From Pseudomonadota bacterium (GTDB lineage Bacteria > Pseudomonadota > Gammaproteobacteria > Burkholderiales > Rhodocyclaceae): a DNA stretch of 64,000 nt. Where the stretch lies: the NCBI GenBank assembly GCA_018261905.1, contig JAGTRU010000012.1, forward strand, positions 37,170-101,169, written 5' to 3'. The notes under the pieces are model-generated. The model ran no database searches. It had not been told where the DNA came from and saw only the letters and a program-made list of their open reading frames with translations. The first letter of the stretch is position 1; every line of letters begins with the position of its first letter. Made by a program: the position numbers and the translations under genes. Of the stretch, positions 1 to 8,661 are shown one piece after another.

Positions 1-1136
1 GTGTCCATGTCGTCCTGGTCGGCTTCGGCATGGTTGGTGTAGCAGATGTCGCAGCCCATCGGCAGGCCGAGCAATTTGCCGCAGAAATGGTCCTCGAGGC
101 CGGCGCGGATGATCTGCTTGCCGTCGTAGAGATATTCCGGGCCGATGAAACCGACCACGGTATTGACCAGCAGCGGCTGATAACGCCGCGCCAGACCGTA
201 GGCGCGCGCCTCGATGGTTTGCTGGTCGACGCCGTGGTGGGCGTTGGCCGACAGGGCGCTGCCCTGGCCGGTTTCGAAATACATCACGTTGTTGCCGAGC
301 GTGCCGCGGCCGAGTTGGCGCGCCGCCGTGTTGGCTTCGTCGAGGAGCGCGGCGGACACGCCGAAACTGCTGTTGACGCCCTCGCTGCCGCCGATCGACT
401 GGAAGACCAGATCGACCGGCGCGCCCTGATCGATGGCGCGCAGCGTATTGGTGACATGGGTCAGGATGCAGCTCTGCGTCGGCACCGCGTATTGCTCGCG
501 GAAATCGTCGATCAGGCGGAGCAGGGCGGTGATCGCCGGCAGGCTGTCGGTCGCCGGGTTGATGCCGATCACCGCGTCGCCGGCGCCGTAGAGCAGGCCG
601 TCGAGCATCGAGGCGGTGATGCCGCGCGGATCGTCGGTCGGGTGGTTGGGTTGCAGGCGCACGGCGAGCCGGCCGGGCAGGCCGAGGGTGTTGCGAAAAC
701 GGGTGACGACCGAGCACTTGGCGGCGACCAGGATCAGGTCCTGGTTGCGCATCAGCTTGCTCACCGCCGCCACCATCTCCGGCGTCAGGCCGGGCGCCAG
801 CGCGGCCAGGCTGGCCGTGTCGGCGGCATCGGAGAGCAGCCAGTCGCGGAACTCGCCCACCGTCAGACCGGCCACCGGCAGGAAGGCGCCGGTGGCGTGG
901 CTGTCGATGATGATGCGGGTGACCTCGTCGTCTTCGTAGGGAATCACCGCCTCGTCGAGGAAGTGGGCGAGCGGGATGTCGGCGAGCACGAGGCGCGCCG
1001 CCATCCGTTCCTCCTCGCTGGCGGCGGCGACGCCGGCCAGCATGTCGCCGGAGCGGGCCGGACTGGCCTTGGCCAGCACAGCCTTGAGGTCGGGGAAGAC
1101 GTGGCGGTGCAGGCCGAGGGTGCAGGCGTGGATCAT
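1..1136 (-). CDS. eutB: Ethanolamine ammonia-lyase large subunit, 3' end outside window
   Basis: Catalytic large subunit of the adenosylcobalamin-dependent lyase that splits ethanolamine into acetaldehyde and ammonia. About 378 residues are visible; E. coli EutB has about 453, so roughly 75 C-terminal residues lie off the left edge. The translation shows RSGDMLAGVAAAS near the N-terminus, a YEDDEVTR segment, and MGCDICYTNHAEADQ close to the edge, all matching EutB. The ATG at 1136 has an AGGAAA ribosome site and follows the permease stop by 21 bases, so the two genes form one operon. eutC would be expected just outside the window. Confidence 0.95.
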   Translation of the reverse strand, partial: MIHACTLGLHRHVFPDLKAVLAKASPARSGDMLAGVAAASEEERMAARLVLADIPLAHFLDEAVIPYEDDEVTRIIIDSHATGAFLPVAGLTVGEFRDWLLSDAADTASLAALAPGLTPEMVAAVSKLMRNQDLILVAAKCSVVTRFRNTLGLPGRLAVRLQPNHPTDDPRGITASMLDGLLYGAGDAVIGINPATDSLPAITALLRLIDDFREQYAVPTQSCILTHVTNTLRAIDQGAPVDLVFQSIGGSEGVNSSFGVSAALLDEANTAARQLGRGTLGNNVMYFETGQGSALSANAHHGVDQQTIEARAYGLARRYQPLLVNTVVGFIGPEYLYDGKQIIRAGLEDHFCGKLLGLPMGCDICYTNHAEADQDDMD

Positions 1137-1157
1137 GATGCGTTTCCTGGCGTTCGC

Positions 1158-2546
1158 TTATTCGGCTTCGGCAGCCAGTTCAGCGAAAGGGAGGGCGGCG
1201 CGCTGGGCGTGGGTGATCCGGAAGTAGCCGTAGCCAATGGCCAGGATCAGCACGAAGAGGCCGGCCAGGGTCGGGTTGAACCAGGCTACCGTGCCCAGGC
1301 AGACCAGGGCGCCGGCCAGTGCGATGGCCGGGAAGACCGGGTAGAACGGTACCTTGTACGGGCGGGCGAGACGCGGTTCGCTGCGGCGCAGCTTGAACAG
1401 CGCGGCCATGCTCAGGGCGTACATGAGCAGGGCGCCGAACACCGACATGGTGACGATGTTGGCTGTCAGGCTCTGGCCGCCGAAAGACAGCACCTCGTCG
1501 CTGAAGATGGCGGCGATGCCGATCAGGCCGCCGGCGATGATGGCGCGGTGCGGCGTCTTGAAGCGCGGGTGGATCTTGCCGAGCCAGCCCGGCAGGTAGC
1601 CGGCGCGGGCCTGGGCGTAGATCTGCCGCGAGTAGCCGAGGATGATGCCGTGGAAGGAAGCGACCAGACCGAACAGGCCGAGCCAGACCAGCATGTGCAG
1701 CCAGCCGCTCGATTCGCCGACGATGGTCTTCATCGCCTGCGGCAGCGGGTCGTTGATGTTGGCGAGCTTGGTCCAGTCGCCGACGCCGCCGGCAAAGACC
1801 ATGACGCCGATGGCCAGCACGACCAGAGTGAGGATGCCGCCGGTGTAGGCGATCGGGATCGAACGCTTCGGATCGCGTACTTCCTCGGCGGCCATGGCAA
1901 CGCCTTCGATGGCGAGGAAGAACCAGATGGCGAACGGGATGGCGGCGAAGATGCCGGTCAGCGAAGCGAGCGAGAACTCGTCGGCGCCGCTCCAGCCGCC
2001 GGCCGTGAAGTTGGCGAGCGAGAAGCCTGGGGCGACAACGCCCATGAAGACGAGCAGTTCGAAGATGGCGAGGATGGTGACGAACAGCTCGAAGGTCGCG
2101 GCGATGGTCACGCCGATGATGTTGAGGCCCATGAACACGACGTAGGCGCCGGTCGCCGCGATCTTGGGATCGAGCGCCGGGAACTGCACGTTGAGATAGG
2201 CGCCGATGGCGAGCGCGATGGCGGGCGGCGCGAAGATGAATTCGATCAGCGTCGCCATCCCGGCCAGGTAGCCGCCGGTCGCGCCAAAGGCGTGGTAGCT
2301 GTAGGCGAAGGGGCCGCCGGCGTGCGGGATGCTGGCGGTCAGTTCGGTGAAGCTGAAAATGAAGGTACCGTACATGATGGCGACCATGATGGTGGTGACC
2401 AGGAAACCGAGGGTGCCGGCCGTCGCCCAGCCGAAACTCCAGCCGAAATACTCGCCGGAAATCACCAGGCCGACGGCAATGCCCCACAGTTGCCAGGTGC
2501 CGAGGCTGGCCGAGAGGCCATGCGCCGAATGGGAAGGGGTAGTCAT
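1158..2546 (-). CDS. eat: Ethanolamine permease (APC superfamily)
   Basis: Predicted inner-membrane permease of about 462 residues, the usual length for APC-family ethanolamine transporters, with about twelve hydrophobic segments. It carries the family feature of a glycine-rich first helix (WGIAVGLVISGEYFGWSFG) and lies directly upstream of eutB, which supports ethanolamine as substrate. The ATG at 2546 (MTTPSHSAHG) is chosen because GGAGC precedes it at normal spacing. An in-frame extension to 2609 exists but has no ribosome site. A tandem direct repeat at 2603-2640 lies just upstream and may be the EutR operator. Confidence 0.92.
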   Translation of the reverse strand: MTTPSHSAHGLSASLGTWQLWGIAVGLVISGEYFGWSFGWATAGTLGFLVTTIMVAIMYGTFIFSFTELTASIPHAGGPFAYSYHAFGATGGYLAGMATLIEFIFAPPAIALAIGAYLNVQFPALDPKIAATGAYVVFMGLNIIGVTIAATFELFVTILAIFELLVFMGVVAPGFSLANFTAGGWSGADEFSLASLTGIFAAIPFAIWFFLAIEGVAMAAEEVRDPKRSIPIAYTGGILTLVVLAIGVMVFAGGVGDWTKLANINDPLPQAMKTIVGESSGWLHMLVWLGLFGLVASFHGIILGYSRQIYAQARAGYLPGWLGKIHPRFKTPHRAIIAGGLIGIAAIFSDEVLSFGGQSLTANIVTMSVFGALLMYALSMAALFKLRRSEPRLARPYKVPFYPVFPAIALAGALVCLGTVAWFNPTLAGLFVLILAIGYGYFRITHAQRAALPFAELAAEAE

Positions 2547-2602
2547 GATGTGCTCCGAAAAATGTTGGTGACTGCATCTTCGAACAGGCGGCGGGACGAT
2601 AC

Positions 2603-2640
2603 ATATCAAGAATCAGCACCGCAATATCAAAAATCGGCAC
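2603..2640 (-). promoter_or_regulatory. Tandem direct repeat, candidate EutR operator
   Basis: Two copies of ATATCAAnAATCnGCAC lie at 2603-2619 and 2624-2640, identical at 15 of 17 positions and repeating every 21 bases, two helical turns. AraC-family dimers commonly bind direct repeats at this period beside a promoter. The site is 57-94 bases upstream of the permease start, and an AraC-family regulator (eutR) is the divergent neighbour. The repeat is seen directly; binding by EutR is inferred. Confidence 0.5.
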
Positions 2641-2820
2641 AAATGGCGGTCGACCGTAAAAAAACCCGCGTTTTGCACCGCGGCAGTGCCCGAAAACCGG
2701 GAAATGCACCACGCCGGACGGCATTGCGCCCGGTTTTGCCTATTTTTTCGTCATGACCTGCAAGCGGCGTGCCCGCTGCCGACGCCAATCACGAAAACGG
2801 CATAGGTAATTTGCGCCGGA

Positions 2821-2836
2821 TGGTACGGGCCTTGCA
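2821..2836 (+). promoter_or_regulatory. Sigma-54-like promoter upstream of eutR
   Basis: TGGTACGGGCCTTGCA matches the sigma-54 -24/-12 consensus TGGCACGrNNNTTGCW except for one C-to-T change, with correct GG-to-GC spacing. It would start transcription roughly 20-25 bases before the eutR ATG. It is a single pattern match and no enhancer-binding-protein site was identified. Confidence 0.35.
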
Positions 2837-2870
2837 TTGAATCGCGCGACAGCAACAGCGGAAAGCCACC

Positions 2871-3839
2871 ATGAGCGCACTCACCACATCCCATCCGGCC
2901 TTTGCCCGGCCACTGCGCCGCGAGATCCGGGCGCGCGATGCGGACGAGCATGCGCGCAACCTGTCGCAGTGGGATCAGCGCTACGACCAGCTTTCGGCCG
3001 GCAGCTTCAGCGGTGAAGTCACCGAACTGTGGCTGCCCAAGACCCAGGTTTTCGTCGAACGCGCCAATCAGCAATTGCGCCAGACCTGCGCTGCCTGGCC
3101 CAACTCGGTGTGGTTCGGCATCCCCGACATGGCCGACGGCCTGATGGCGATGGGCGGCAAGCAGCTATCCTCGCGCGCCGTCTGCATCCGCGACGGCGGT
3201 GCCGAGTTCGATTTGCTCACCGCGCCGGATTTCGACCTGTTCGGGGTCGTCGTCGACCGCGAAAGTTTTGCCCGGCATCTCGATGCCACCTGCCATCTCG
3301 ATCTCGACCGCCTGCTGCAGCAAGGCGACGTGCGCGACCTGGCGCCGGGGCGCAAGGAACACCTTTGCCGCAAGCTGGCCAACATCCTGGCCGACGCCAA
3401 CAGCAGCGAAGCCGACAGCGCCGCGGTCGACGACCTGCAGGGGCGCATTTTCGAAGCCCTGGCCGGCGTGCTGACCAGCCAGGATTCGCAACCGGCGTCG
3501 CTCAGCCGCACCCGCCTGCAACACCAGCAGGTCGTAGACAAGGTGCGTCGCCGCGTCCTTGAACAGCCCGATGCGCCGCCCAGCGTCGCCGAACTCTGCG
3601 AGCAGTTCCACATCAGCCGGCGCGCCCTGCAGAACTGCTTCGAAGACGCCACCGGCCTGCCGCCGCTCGCCTACGTGCGCAGCCTGCGCCTCAACGAAGT
3701 GCGCCGCCAGCTGCGCGCCAACACGGCGCGCCCGATTTCCTGCATCGCCTACGACTGGGGCTTCTCGCACCTCAGCCAGTTCGCCCAGGATTACCGCCGC
3801 CTGTTCGGCGAACTGCCTTCAGAGTCTTTGCGCAGCTAA
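2871..3839 (+). CDS. eutR: AraC-family ethanolamine operon regulator
   Basis: Transcription activator of 322 residues that resembles E. coli EutR along its length (AWPNSVWFGIP near residues 75-85; a C-terminal AraC HTH with VAELCEQFHISRRALQNCFEDATG and RLNEVRRQL). EutR proteins sense ethanolamine and adenosylcobalamin and switch on the eut genes. It is divergent from the permease-eutB operon with a 324-base intergenic region. The ATG at 2871 follows a GGAAAG stretch. The region between the genes holds a tandem repeat and a sigma-54-like element annotated separately. Confidence 0.92.
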   Translation: MSALTTSHPAFARPLRREIRARDADEHARNLSQWDQRYDQLSAGSFSGEVTELWLPKTQVFVERANQQLRQTCAAWPNSVWFGIPDMADGLMAMGGKQLSSRAVCIRDGGAEFDLLTAPDFDLFGVVVDRESFARHLDATCHLDLDRLLQQGDVRDLAPGRKEHLCRKLANILADANSSEADSAAVDDLQGRIFEALAGVLTSQDSQPASLSRTRLQHQQVVDKVRRRVLEQPDAPPSVAELCEQFHISRRALQNCFEDATGLPPLAYVRSLRLNEVRRQLRANTARPISCIAYDWGFSHLSQFAQDYRRLFGELPSESLRS

Positions 3840-4068
3840 ATACCCAAGTCAGGTGAGTCGAAGTGCGCAGAGCCAGCTCCGGCATCCACCTCGGTCACGT
3901 CTTCGCCGACGGCCGTGCTGGCGTTGCATGGCTGGCCGCGGGCTGGTCGGCTGGCCGTCAGCCCGAAGCCCCGGCTTATTTCGCCTCCGGCTTCGGCCGG
4001 GCGAACGTGGCCGCCAGTGTGCCGGATATCCTGCTGATGACGAGTGGCCGGCCGGGAGCGGCTTTCCC

Positions 4069-6450
4069 TCAGCCTTGCCCCGACAACTGCGGAATAAAGT
4101 CCTTGCTTGGGGCGCCCGGCGGGGTAGTTGGCAGCGTGCCCGGCGGCGCGTCGGGGGCCATGATTTCCTCCATGTCCAGGGCCCTGATCCCGCTGTCGCC
4201 GTTGAATTCGTCGTAGAGCCATTCGCCGTCGATGAACGAGACGCCCGGCGGCGGCGTTCTTTCGTTGTTCGGCTTGCCGGCCAGCGCCTGCCGCATGTAG
4301 TCGATCCAGATCGGGAGCGCCAGGGTGGCGCCGAATTCCCGGCCGCCCAGCGATTTCGGTTGGTCGAAGCCCATCCAGGCGACGGCTACGACATCGCCGG
4401 CGTAGCCGGCAAACCAGCCGTCGAAGGCATCGCTCGTCGTGCCGGTCTTGCCGGCCACGTCGGGGCGTCCGAGGCGCGCACCGGCCAGGGCGCCGGTGCC
4501 GCTATGGGCGACTTCGCGCAGCATGCTGTCCATAATGAAGGCGTTGCGGCTGTCGATCACCCGTTGTTCGTCCTGCCGGACGGGCAGCGGCGGGGTTTCA
4601 TGCAGCACGGTGCCGCGGGCGTCGGTGATTTTCTGGATCAGGTGCGGCGTGACCTTGTAGCCACCGTTGGCGAACACCGCGTAGGCGCCGGCCATCTGCA
4701 GCGGCGTCACCGAGCCGCTGCCCAGGGTCATGGTCAGGTTGGCCGGATGCTTGGCGGCGTCGAAACCGAAGCGCCCCATGTAGTCGCGGGCATATTGCGG
4801 CGAGATGGCGCGCAGTAGCCGCACGGCGACGATATTCTTGGAGCGGGCCAGCGCCCGGCGCAGGCTGATCGGGCCATCGTAGCCGTCGTCGTTCTGCGGC
4901 TCCCAGGCCTGGCCGTTCTCGCCGCCGGGCAGCGAAAGCGGCGCGTCGTTGACCAGCGTGGCCGGCGAAAAGCCTTTTTCCAGCGCCGCCGAATAGACGA
5001 AGGGCTTGATGCTCGAGCCCGGTTGGCGCCAGGCGCTGGTGACATGGTTGAACTGCTTGCGCGAAAAATCGAAGCCACCGACCAGGGCGCGGTAGGAACC
5101 GTCTTCAGCGTTGAGGGCGACGAAGGCGGCATCGACCTCCGGCATCTGGCTGATCGCCCAGCGCCCCTTGCCATCCTGACTGGCCCGGATCACCGAGCCG
5201 ACACGGATCTTCAGGTCCGGCTTGGCGTTCGTCTGCAGGGCGCGGGCGGCGAAGCGCAGGCCGTCTCCGCTGATTTCCAGGGTGTCGCCGGAAGCCGGTT
5301 CGGCGCGCACCTGTTTGGCCGAGACGGCGGTAACTACGGCTGATACCAGGTTGTCGCTGGTCGGGTGCTTGGCCAGGATCTGATCGATGGCGTCGTCCCG
5401 CTCGTCCTCGTCGCTCGGTAAATCGACGAAGTCTTCCGGTCCGCGATAGCCGTGGCGCTGGTCGTAGGCCAGCACATTGTTGCGCAGCGAACTGTAGGCG
5501 GCGTTCTGTTCGGCCTTGTTGAGCGTGGTATAGACATTCAGGCCGCGGGTGTAGGTCTCTTCCTTGTATTCCGCATAGAGCTCCTGGCGGACCAGTTCGG
5601 CGACATGGTCGGCATGCACTTCGAATTGCTGGCGACTGCTTACCTTCAGCGGCTGGTCGACGGCCTCGGTATATTGCGCCTGGGTGATTCGACCGAGCTG
5701 CAGCATGCGCTTCAGGACCAATTGCTGGCGCGCCTTGGCCCGCACCGGATTGACCGCCGGATTATGCTTCGCCGGGTTCTGGGGGATGCCGGCCAGCATT
5801 GCCGCTTCGGCCAGGCTCAGTTCCGGCAGGCGCTTGTTGAAATAGGTGCGGGCGGCGCTGGCGAAGCCGTGCGTTCTTTGCCCGAGATAAATCTGGTTCA
5901 TGTACAGCTCGAGAATCTGGTCCTTGCTCAGTGCCGCCTCGATGCGGTAGGCGAGCAGGGCTTCGGTCAGCTTGCGGGTCAGCGTCTTTTCCCGCGACAG
6001 GAAGAAATTGCGCGCCACCTGCATGGTGATGGTTGAAGCGCCTTGGTGGAAGCCGCCGGTCAGGTCGGCGACCAGCGCCCGCGTCACGCCCCGGTAATCG
6101 ACCCCGCCATGTTCGTAGAAACGCGAATCCTCGATCGACAACAAGGCATCCTTGAGGAGCGGCGGAATTTCCTGGATCGGCACGAAGTCCCGGTGTTCCT
6201 CGCCGAATTCGCCGAGTAGCGCGCCGTCGGCCGTGTAAATGCGCAAGGGGATCTTCGGCCGATAGTCGGTGACGATATCCAGGGGCGGCAGCGTCGGCAG
6301 CACGGTGAGCAGCATGAACGCGAGCAGCAGCACCACCAGCAGGGCGCCGTCGGCGGCCACGGCGAGCAGCGTTCGCCGTAACTGAGCGCGGTAATTTGCT
6401 GTCGCAAAGGGAAGGGTCAGAAACTTAACAGCAGTCGAAAATATGCTCAC
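4069..6450 (-). CDS. mrcA: Penicillin-binding protein 1A (bifunctional GT51/transpeptidase)
   Basis: Class A PBP of 793 residues that polymerises and cross-links peptidoglycan in the periplasm. One N-terminal membrane anchor lies near residues 28-55. The GT51 domain has EDSRFYEHGGVD with catalytic Glu at about 107, GASTITMQ near 138-144, and a second Glu at about 163. The transpeptidase domain has SSIK at 479-482, a SKN motif in ARSKNIVAVRLL, and KTGTT starting at about 668. The C-terminal tail is Pro-rich. Length and motif order are standard for PBP1A. It converges with eutR and appears monocistronic. Confidence 0.95.
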   Translation of the reverse strand: MSIFSTAVKFLTLPFATANYRAQLRRTLLAVAADGALLVVLLLAFMLLTVLPTLPPLDIVTDYRPKIPLRIYTADGALLGEFGEEHRDFVPIQEIPPLLKDALLSIEDSRFYEHGGVDYRGVTRALVADLTGGFHQGASTITMQVARNFFLSREKTLTRKLTEALLAYRIEAALSKDQILELYMNQIYLGQRTHGFASAARTYFNKRLPELSLAEAAMLAGIPQNPAKHNPAVNPVRAKARQQLVLKRMLQLGRITQAQYTEAVDQPLKVSSRQQFEVHADHVAELVRQELYAEYKEETYTRGLNVYTTLNKAEQNAAYSSLRNNVLAYDQRHGYRGPEDFVDLPSDEDERDDAIDQILAKHPTSDNLVSAVVTAVSAKQVRAEPASGDTLEISGDGLRFAARALQTNAKPDLKIRVGSVIRASQDGKGRWAISQMPEVDAAFVALNAEDGSYRALVGGFDFSRKQFNHVTSAWRQPGSSIKPFVYSAALEKGFSPATLVNDAPLSLPGGENGQAWEPQNDDGYDGPISLRRALARSKNIVAVRLLRAISPQYARDYMGRFGFDAAKHPANLTMTLGSGSVTPLQMAGAYAVFANGGYKVTPHLIQKITDARGTVLHETPPLPVRQDEQRVIDSRNAFIMDSMLREVAHSGTGALAGARLGRPDVAGKTGTTSDAFDGWFAGYAGDVVAVAWMGFDQPKSLGGREFGATLALPIWIDYMRQALAGKPNNERTPPPGVSFIDGEWLYDEFNGDSGIRALDMEEIMAPDAPPGTLPTTPPGAPSKDFIPQLSGQG

Positions 6451-6764
6451 TTACTGGTCCTGGCATGAGTGCCCGGCCGAGTCCTGCACCATTCGGGCGG
6501 TTGAAGACGCTGGGCTGGCCAGTCGCCGAGGCCGCTAGTTTAGCCCTTCGGCCCGTCGCCCAGGCAACGTTCTGTAACCATTGGTGCTAACTGCGTATCA
6601 CGTCGCTCGCCGCGTTTGGTCGGAAACGGAGGAGCAGGAGACGCGGGCCGATACCGCCATTTTGTTTCCAATTGTTAAGGGGGCGAAACCAGGCGCCGTC
6701 TGGCGCGTTCTTATCTGCATAGGGCGATCCTCTGGGGTTGGCTTTATCTTTAAGGAGGTCTGAT
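6451..6764. other. Intergenic region between mrcA and a small secreted-protein gene
   Basis: Divergent upstream region of mrcA (minus) and the small gene at 6765 (plus). No convincing additional coding sequence or structured RNA was seen. Its right end carries a strong AAGGAGG ribosome site at 6752-6758. Confidence 0.5.
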
Positions 6765-7070
6765 ATGAAAACTATCCACATCGCTCTGCTCGGCTTGGTG
6801 CTCTCGGCCGGATTGGTGTCAGGTGCCCAGGCGCATGAGCCGCGCGTCGGTTTCAGCGTCCAGTTGGGCTATCCGGGCTATGTTCCGCCGCCCGTCTACT
6901 ACGCGCCGCCGCCACCGGTGGTCTACCTGCCGCCCCCACCCATGGTTTACGGGCCGGTGCCGGTCTATGGGCCGCGCTACGTCAACCCTGGCTACTATGG
7001 CTACGATCGTGGTTACCGTCACGGTTGGCGCCGACATGGGCGGCATCGTCATTGGGAAGACAGGGATTGA
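6765..7070 (+). CDS. Small secreted Pro/Tyr-rich, His/Arg-tailed protein
   Basis: Hypothetical protein of 101 residues. A clear signal peptide (MKTIHIALLGLVLSAGLVSG, cleavage after AQA near residue 23) is followed by repeated PPPVYY/PPPPVVY/PPPPMVY units and a basic tail rich in Tyr, Gly, His and Arg. Similar YXXPPPP envelope proteins are widespread in betaproteobacteria, but no function is established. The start is fixed by AAGGAGG six bases before the ATG; longer in-frame starts lack a ribosome site. The His-rich tail could bind metal, which is speculation. Confidence 0.8.
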   Translation: MKTIHIALLGLVLSAGLVSGAQAHEPRVGFSVQLGYPGYVPPPVYYAPPPPVVYLPPPPMVYGPVPVYGPRYVNPGYYGYDRGYRHGWRRHGRHRHWEDRD

Positions 7071-7125
7071 CCGGCCGGCGGAATAGGGCCATGAATCAGG
7101 ACGGGCGCGAGTAAAAACCGGCAAG

Positions 7126-7170
7126 CGCTGGTCGGGGTGACCCCCCTGGCCAGCGGCAATGCGTGTTTTT
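7126..7170 (+). terminator. Candidate terminator between convergent genes
   Basis: CGCTGG and CCAGCG arms (7126-7131 and 7150-7155), with inner GGGG/CCCC pairing, form a GC-rich hairpin. A T-run follows about ten bases later. It lies between the convergent small secreted-protein gene and qorR. The gap before the T-run makes it imperfect. Confidence 0.4.
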
Positions 7171-7222
7171 TCGTTCCGTTTGCGCGCTTCCCGATGTCGT
7201 CAAAACGAGGGATTGAAAGCGC

Positions 7223-7621
7223 CTAGCGTTTCTCCCTCTGCGCCGCCAGAATCTCCGGCAACTTCACCTCGATCCAGTCGGCCAGCGCTTCCACCTTGCC
7301 GCCGATTTCCTCGCCCAGCGGCGTCAGCCGGTATTCGACATGGGGCGGTACGACGGGGTAGGCGATGCGTTCGACGAAACCATCACCTTCCAGCCATTGC
7401 AGGGTCTGGGCGAGCATTTTTTCGCTGATGCCGTTGACCTTGCGGCGTAGGTCGCTGAAGCGGTGCGTGCCGCTCAACAGGGCGACCAGCAGCAGGACGC
7501 CCCAGCGACTGGTGACATGCTTCAACACTTCGCGTGACGGGCATTTTTCCGAGAATAGCTCGCCGCGCCGCATGAGGTCGGCAAGGGCGGGCTGGGCGGC
7601 ATTTCCATCGGCGTTATGCAT
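7223..7621 (-). CDS. qorR: HxlR-family redox-responsive repressor (QorR/YtfH type)
   Basis: Winged-helix regulator of 132 residues. The segment CPSREVLKHVTSRWGVLLLVAL is split across the N-terminal half, with the single Cys typical of quinone/electrophile-sensing HxlR proteins, followed by THRFSDLRRKVNGISEKMLAQTL and PVVPPHVEYRLTPLG. It is very close to E. coli YtfH, the divergent partner of qorB. The ATG at 7621 (MHNADGN) has AAGGTAAG upstream; a longer frame to 7690 runs through the operator region. It probably represses itself and qorB. Confidence 0.9.
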   Translation of the reverse strand: MHNADGNAAQPALADLMRRGELFSEKCPSREVLKHVTSRWGVLLLVALLSGTHRFSDLRRKVNGISEKMLAQTLQWLEGDGFVERIAYPVVPPHVEYRLTPLGEEIGGKVEALADWIEVKLPEILAAQREKR

Positions 7622-7625
7622 TTTG

Positions 7626-7651
7626 AACTTACCTTTAGGTGCGTACTTACG
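7626..7651. promoter_or_regulatory. Candidate QorR operator between qorR and qorB
   Basis: The interval holds the dyad ACCT-TT-AGGT at 7631-7640 and two ACTTAC copies about twenty bases apart, overlapping the qorR ribosome site. Its position between divergent qorR and qorB suggests autoregulation. The dyad is visible; binding is inferred. Confidence 0.35.
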
Positions 7652-7710
7652 AAAAGTTAGCGATGTCGCTATTCTGCCGGCTCCCCTCATCGAAATAAAG
7701 GAAATTCATC

Positions 7711-8562
7711 ATGATCGTGGTTACCGGAGCCGCCGGCCAATTGGGCCGCCTTGTCATTGAAGCCCTGCTGCAGAAACTGCCGGCCGGCGAGATCGTTGCC
7801 GCCGTGCGCCATCCCGAGAAAGTTGCCGATCTGGCAGCGCGCGGCGTGCAGGTTCGTCAGGCTGATTACGAGCAGCCGGCCAGCCTGGTCGCCGCCTTCC
7901 ATGGCGCCGACAAGCTGCTGCTGATTTCGTCCAGCGAGGTCGGTCGCCGCGTGCCGCAGCATCGCGCCGTGATCGACGCCGCCAAAGTAGCCGGCGTCGG
8001 CCTGCTGGCCTATACCAGCATCCTGCATGCCGATACTTCGCCGCTGCCGCTGGCCGCCGAGCACAAGGAAACGGAAAGCCTGATCCGCGCCTCCGGCCTG
8101 CCGGCAGTCATCCTGCGCAACGGCTGGTACACCGAAAACTACCTCGCCGGCATCCCGGCCGCGCTGCAATACGGTGTACTGCTCGGTAGCGCCGGGCCGG
8201 GCCGGATCGCCTCGGCGGCGCGCGCCGACTATGCCGCAGCGGCCGCCGCCGTGCTGACGCTGGACAACCAGGCCGGGCGCATCTACGAGCTGGCCGGCGA
8301 CGAGGCCTACACGCTGGCCGAGCTGGCCGGCGAAATCGCGGCTCAATCGGGCAAGGCCGTGGCTTACCAGGATTTGCCGGAAAGCGAATTCACGGCGGCT
8401 TTGCTCGGCGCCGGTCTGCCGGCGGGGCTGGCAACGCTGTTGGCTGAGTCCGACGTTGGCGCCGCGCAAGGTGGTTTGTTCGACGAGAGCCACCAGTTGA
8501 GCCAACTGATTGGCCGTTCGACGGCGCCGCTGACCGAACTGGTCAAAGGCGCTTTGCGGTAA
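7711..8562 (+). CDS. qorB: NAD(P)H:quinone oxidoreductase, NmrA-like
   Basis: Short-chain-dehydrogenase-like enzyme of 283 residues that reduces quinones with NADPH in the cytoplasm. It has the N-terminal nucleotide-binding TGAAGQLGR motif (residues 5-13), LLLISSSEVGRRVPQHR, AYTSILHADTSPL, LRNGWYTENYL and ESDVGAAQGGLFDES, all shared with E. coli QorB (YtfG). Length is normal. It is divergent from its probable regulator qorR, as in E. coli. Confidence 0.93.
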   Translation: MIVVTGAAGQLGRLVIEALLQKLPAGEIVAAVRHPEKVADLAARGVQVRQADYEQPASLVAAFHGADKLLLISSSEVGRRVPQHRAVIDAAKVAGVGLLAYTSILHADTSPLPLAAEHKETESLIRASGLPAVILRNGWYTENYLAGIPAALQYGVLLGSAGPGRIASAARADYAAAAAAVLTLDNQAGRIYELAGDEAYTLAELAGEIAAQSGKAVAYQDLPESEFTAALLGAGLPAGLATLLAESDVGAAQGGLFDESHQLSQLIGRSTAPLTELVKGALR

Positions 8563-8661
8563 TTGCCGCGCGGCGGCTCGCGGCGCCGGGCGTCGCGAGT
8601 CCGCTGGCTGGCGAGTTGCGAATATACTGGCGCCGTCCGATTCCTGCGGGAGCATCCATCC

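Noticed and set aside
30-2756. A 908-residue open frame on the plus strand
   Set aside because: It is antisense to eutB and the permease; its composition (Ala/Asp/Glu/Arg/Gly-rich with no domain) is that of a shadow frame in GC-rich DNA.
3836-4222. Possible gene between eutR and mrcA on the minus strand
   Set aside because: It overlaps the mrcA end, has no ribosome site and no recognisable family.
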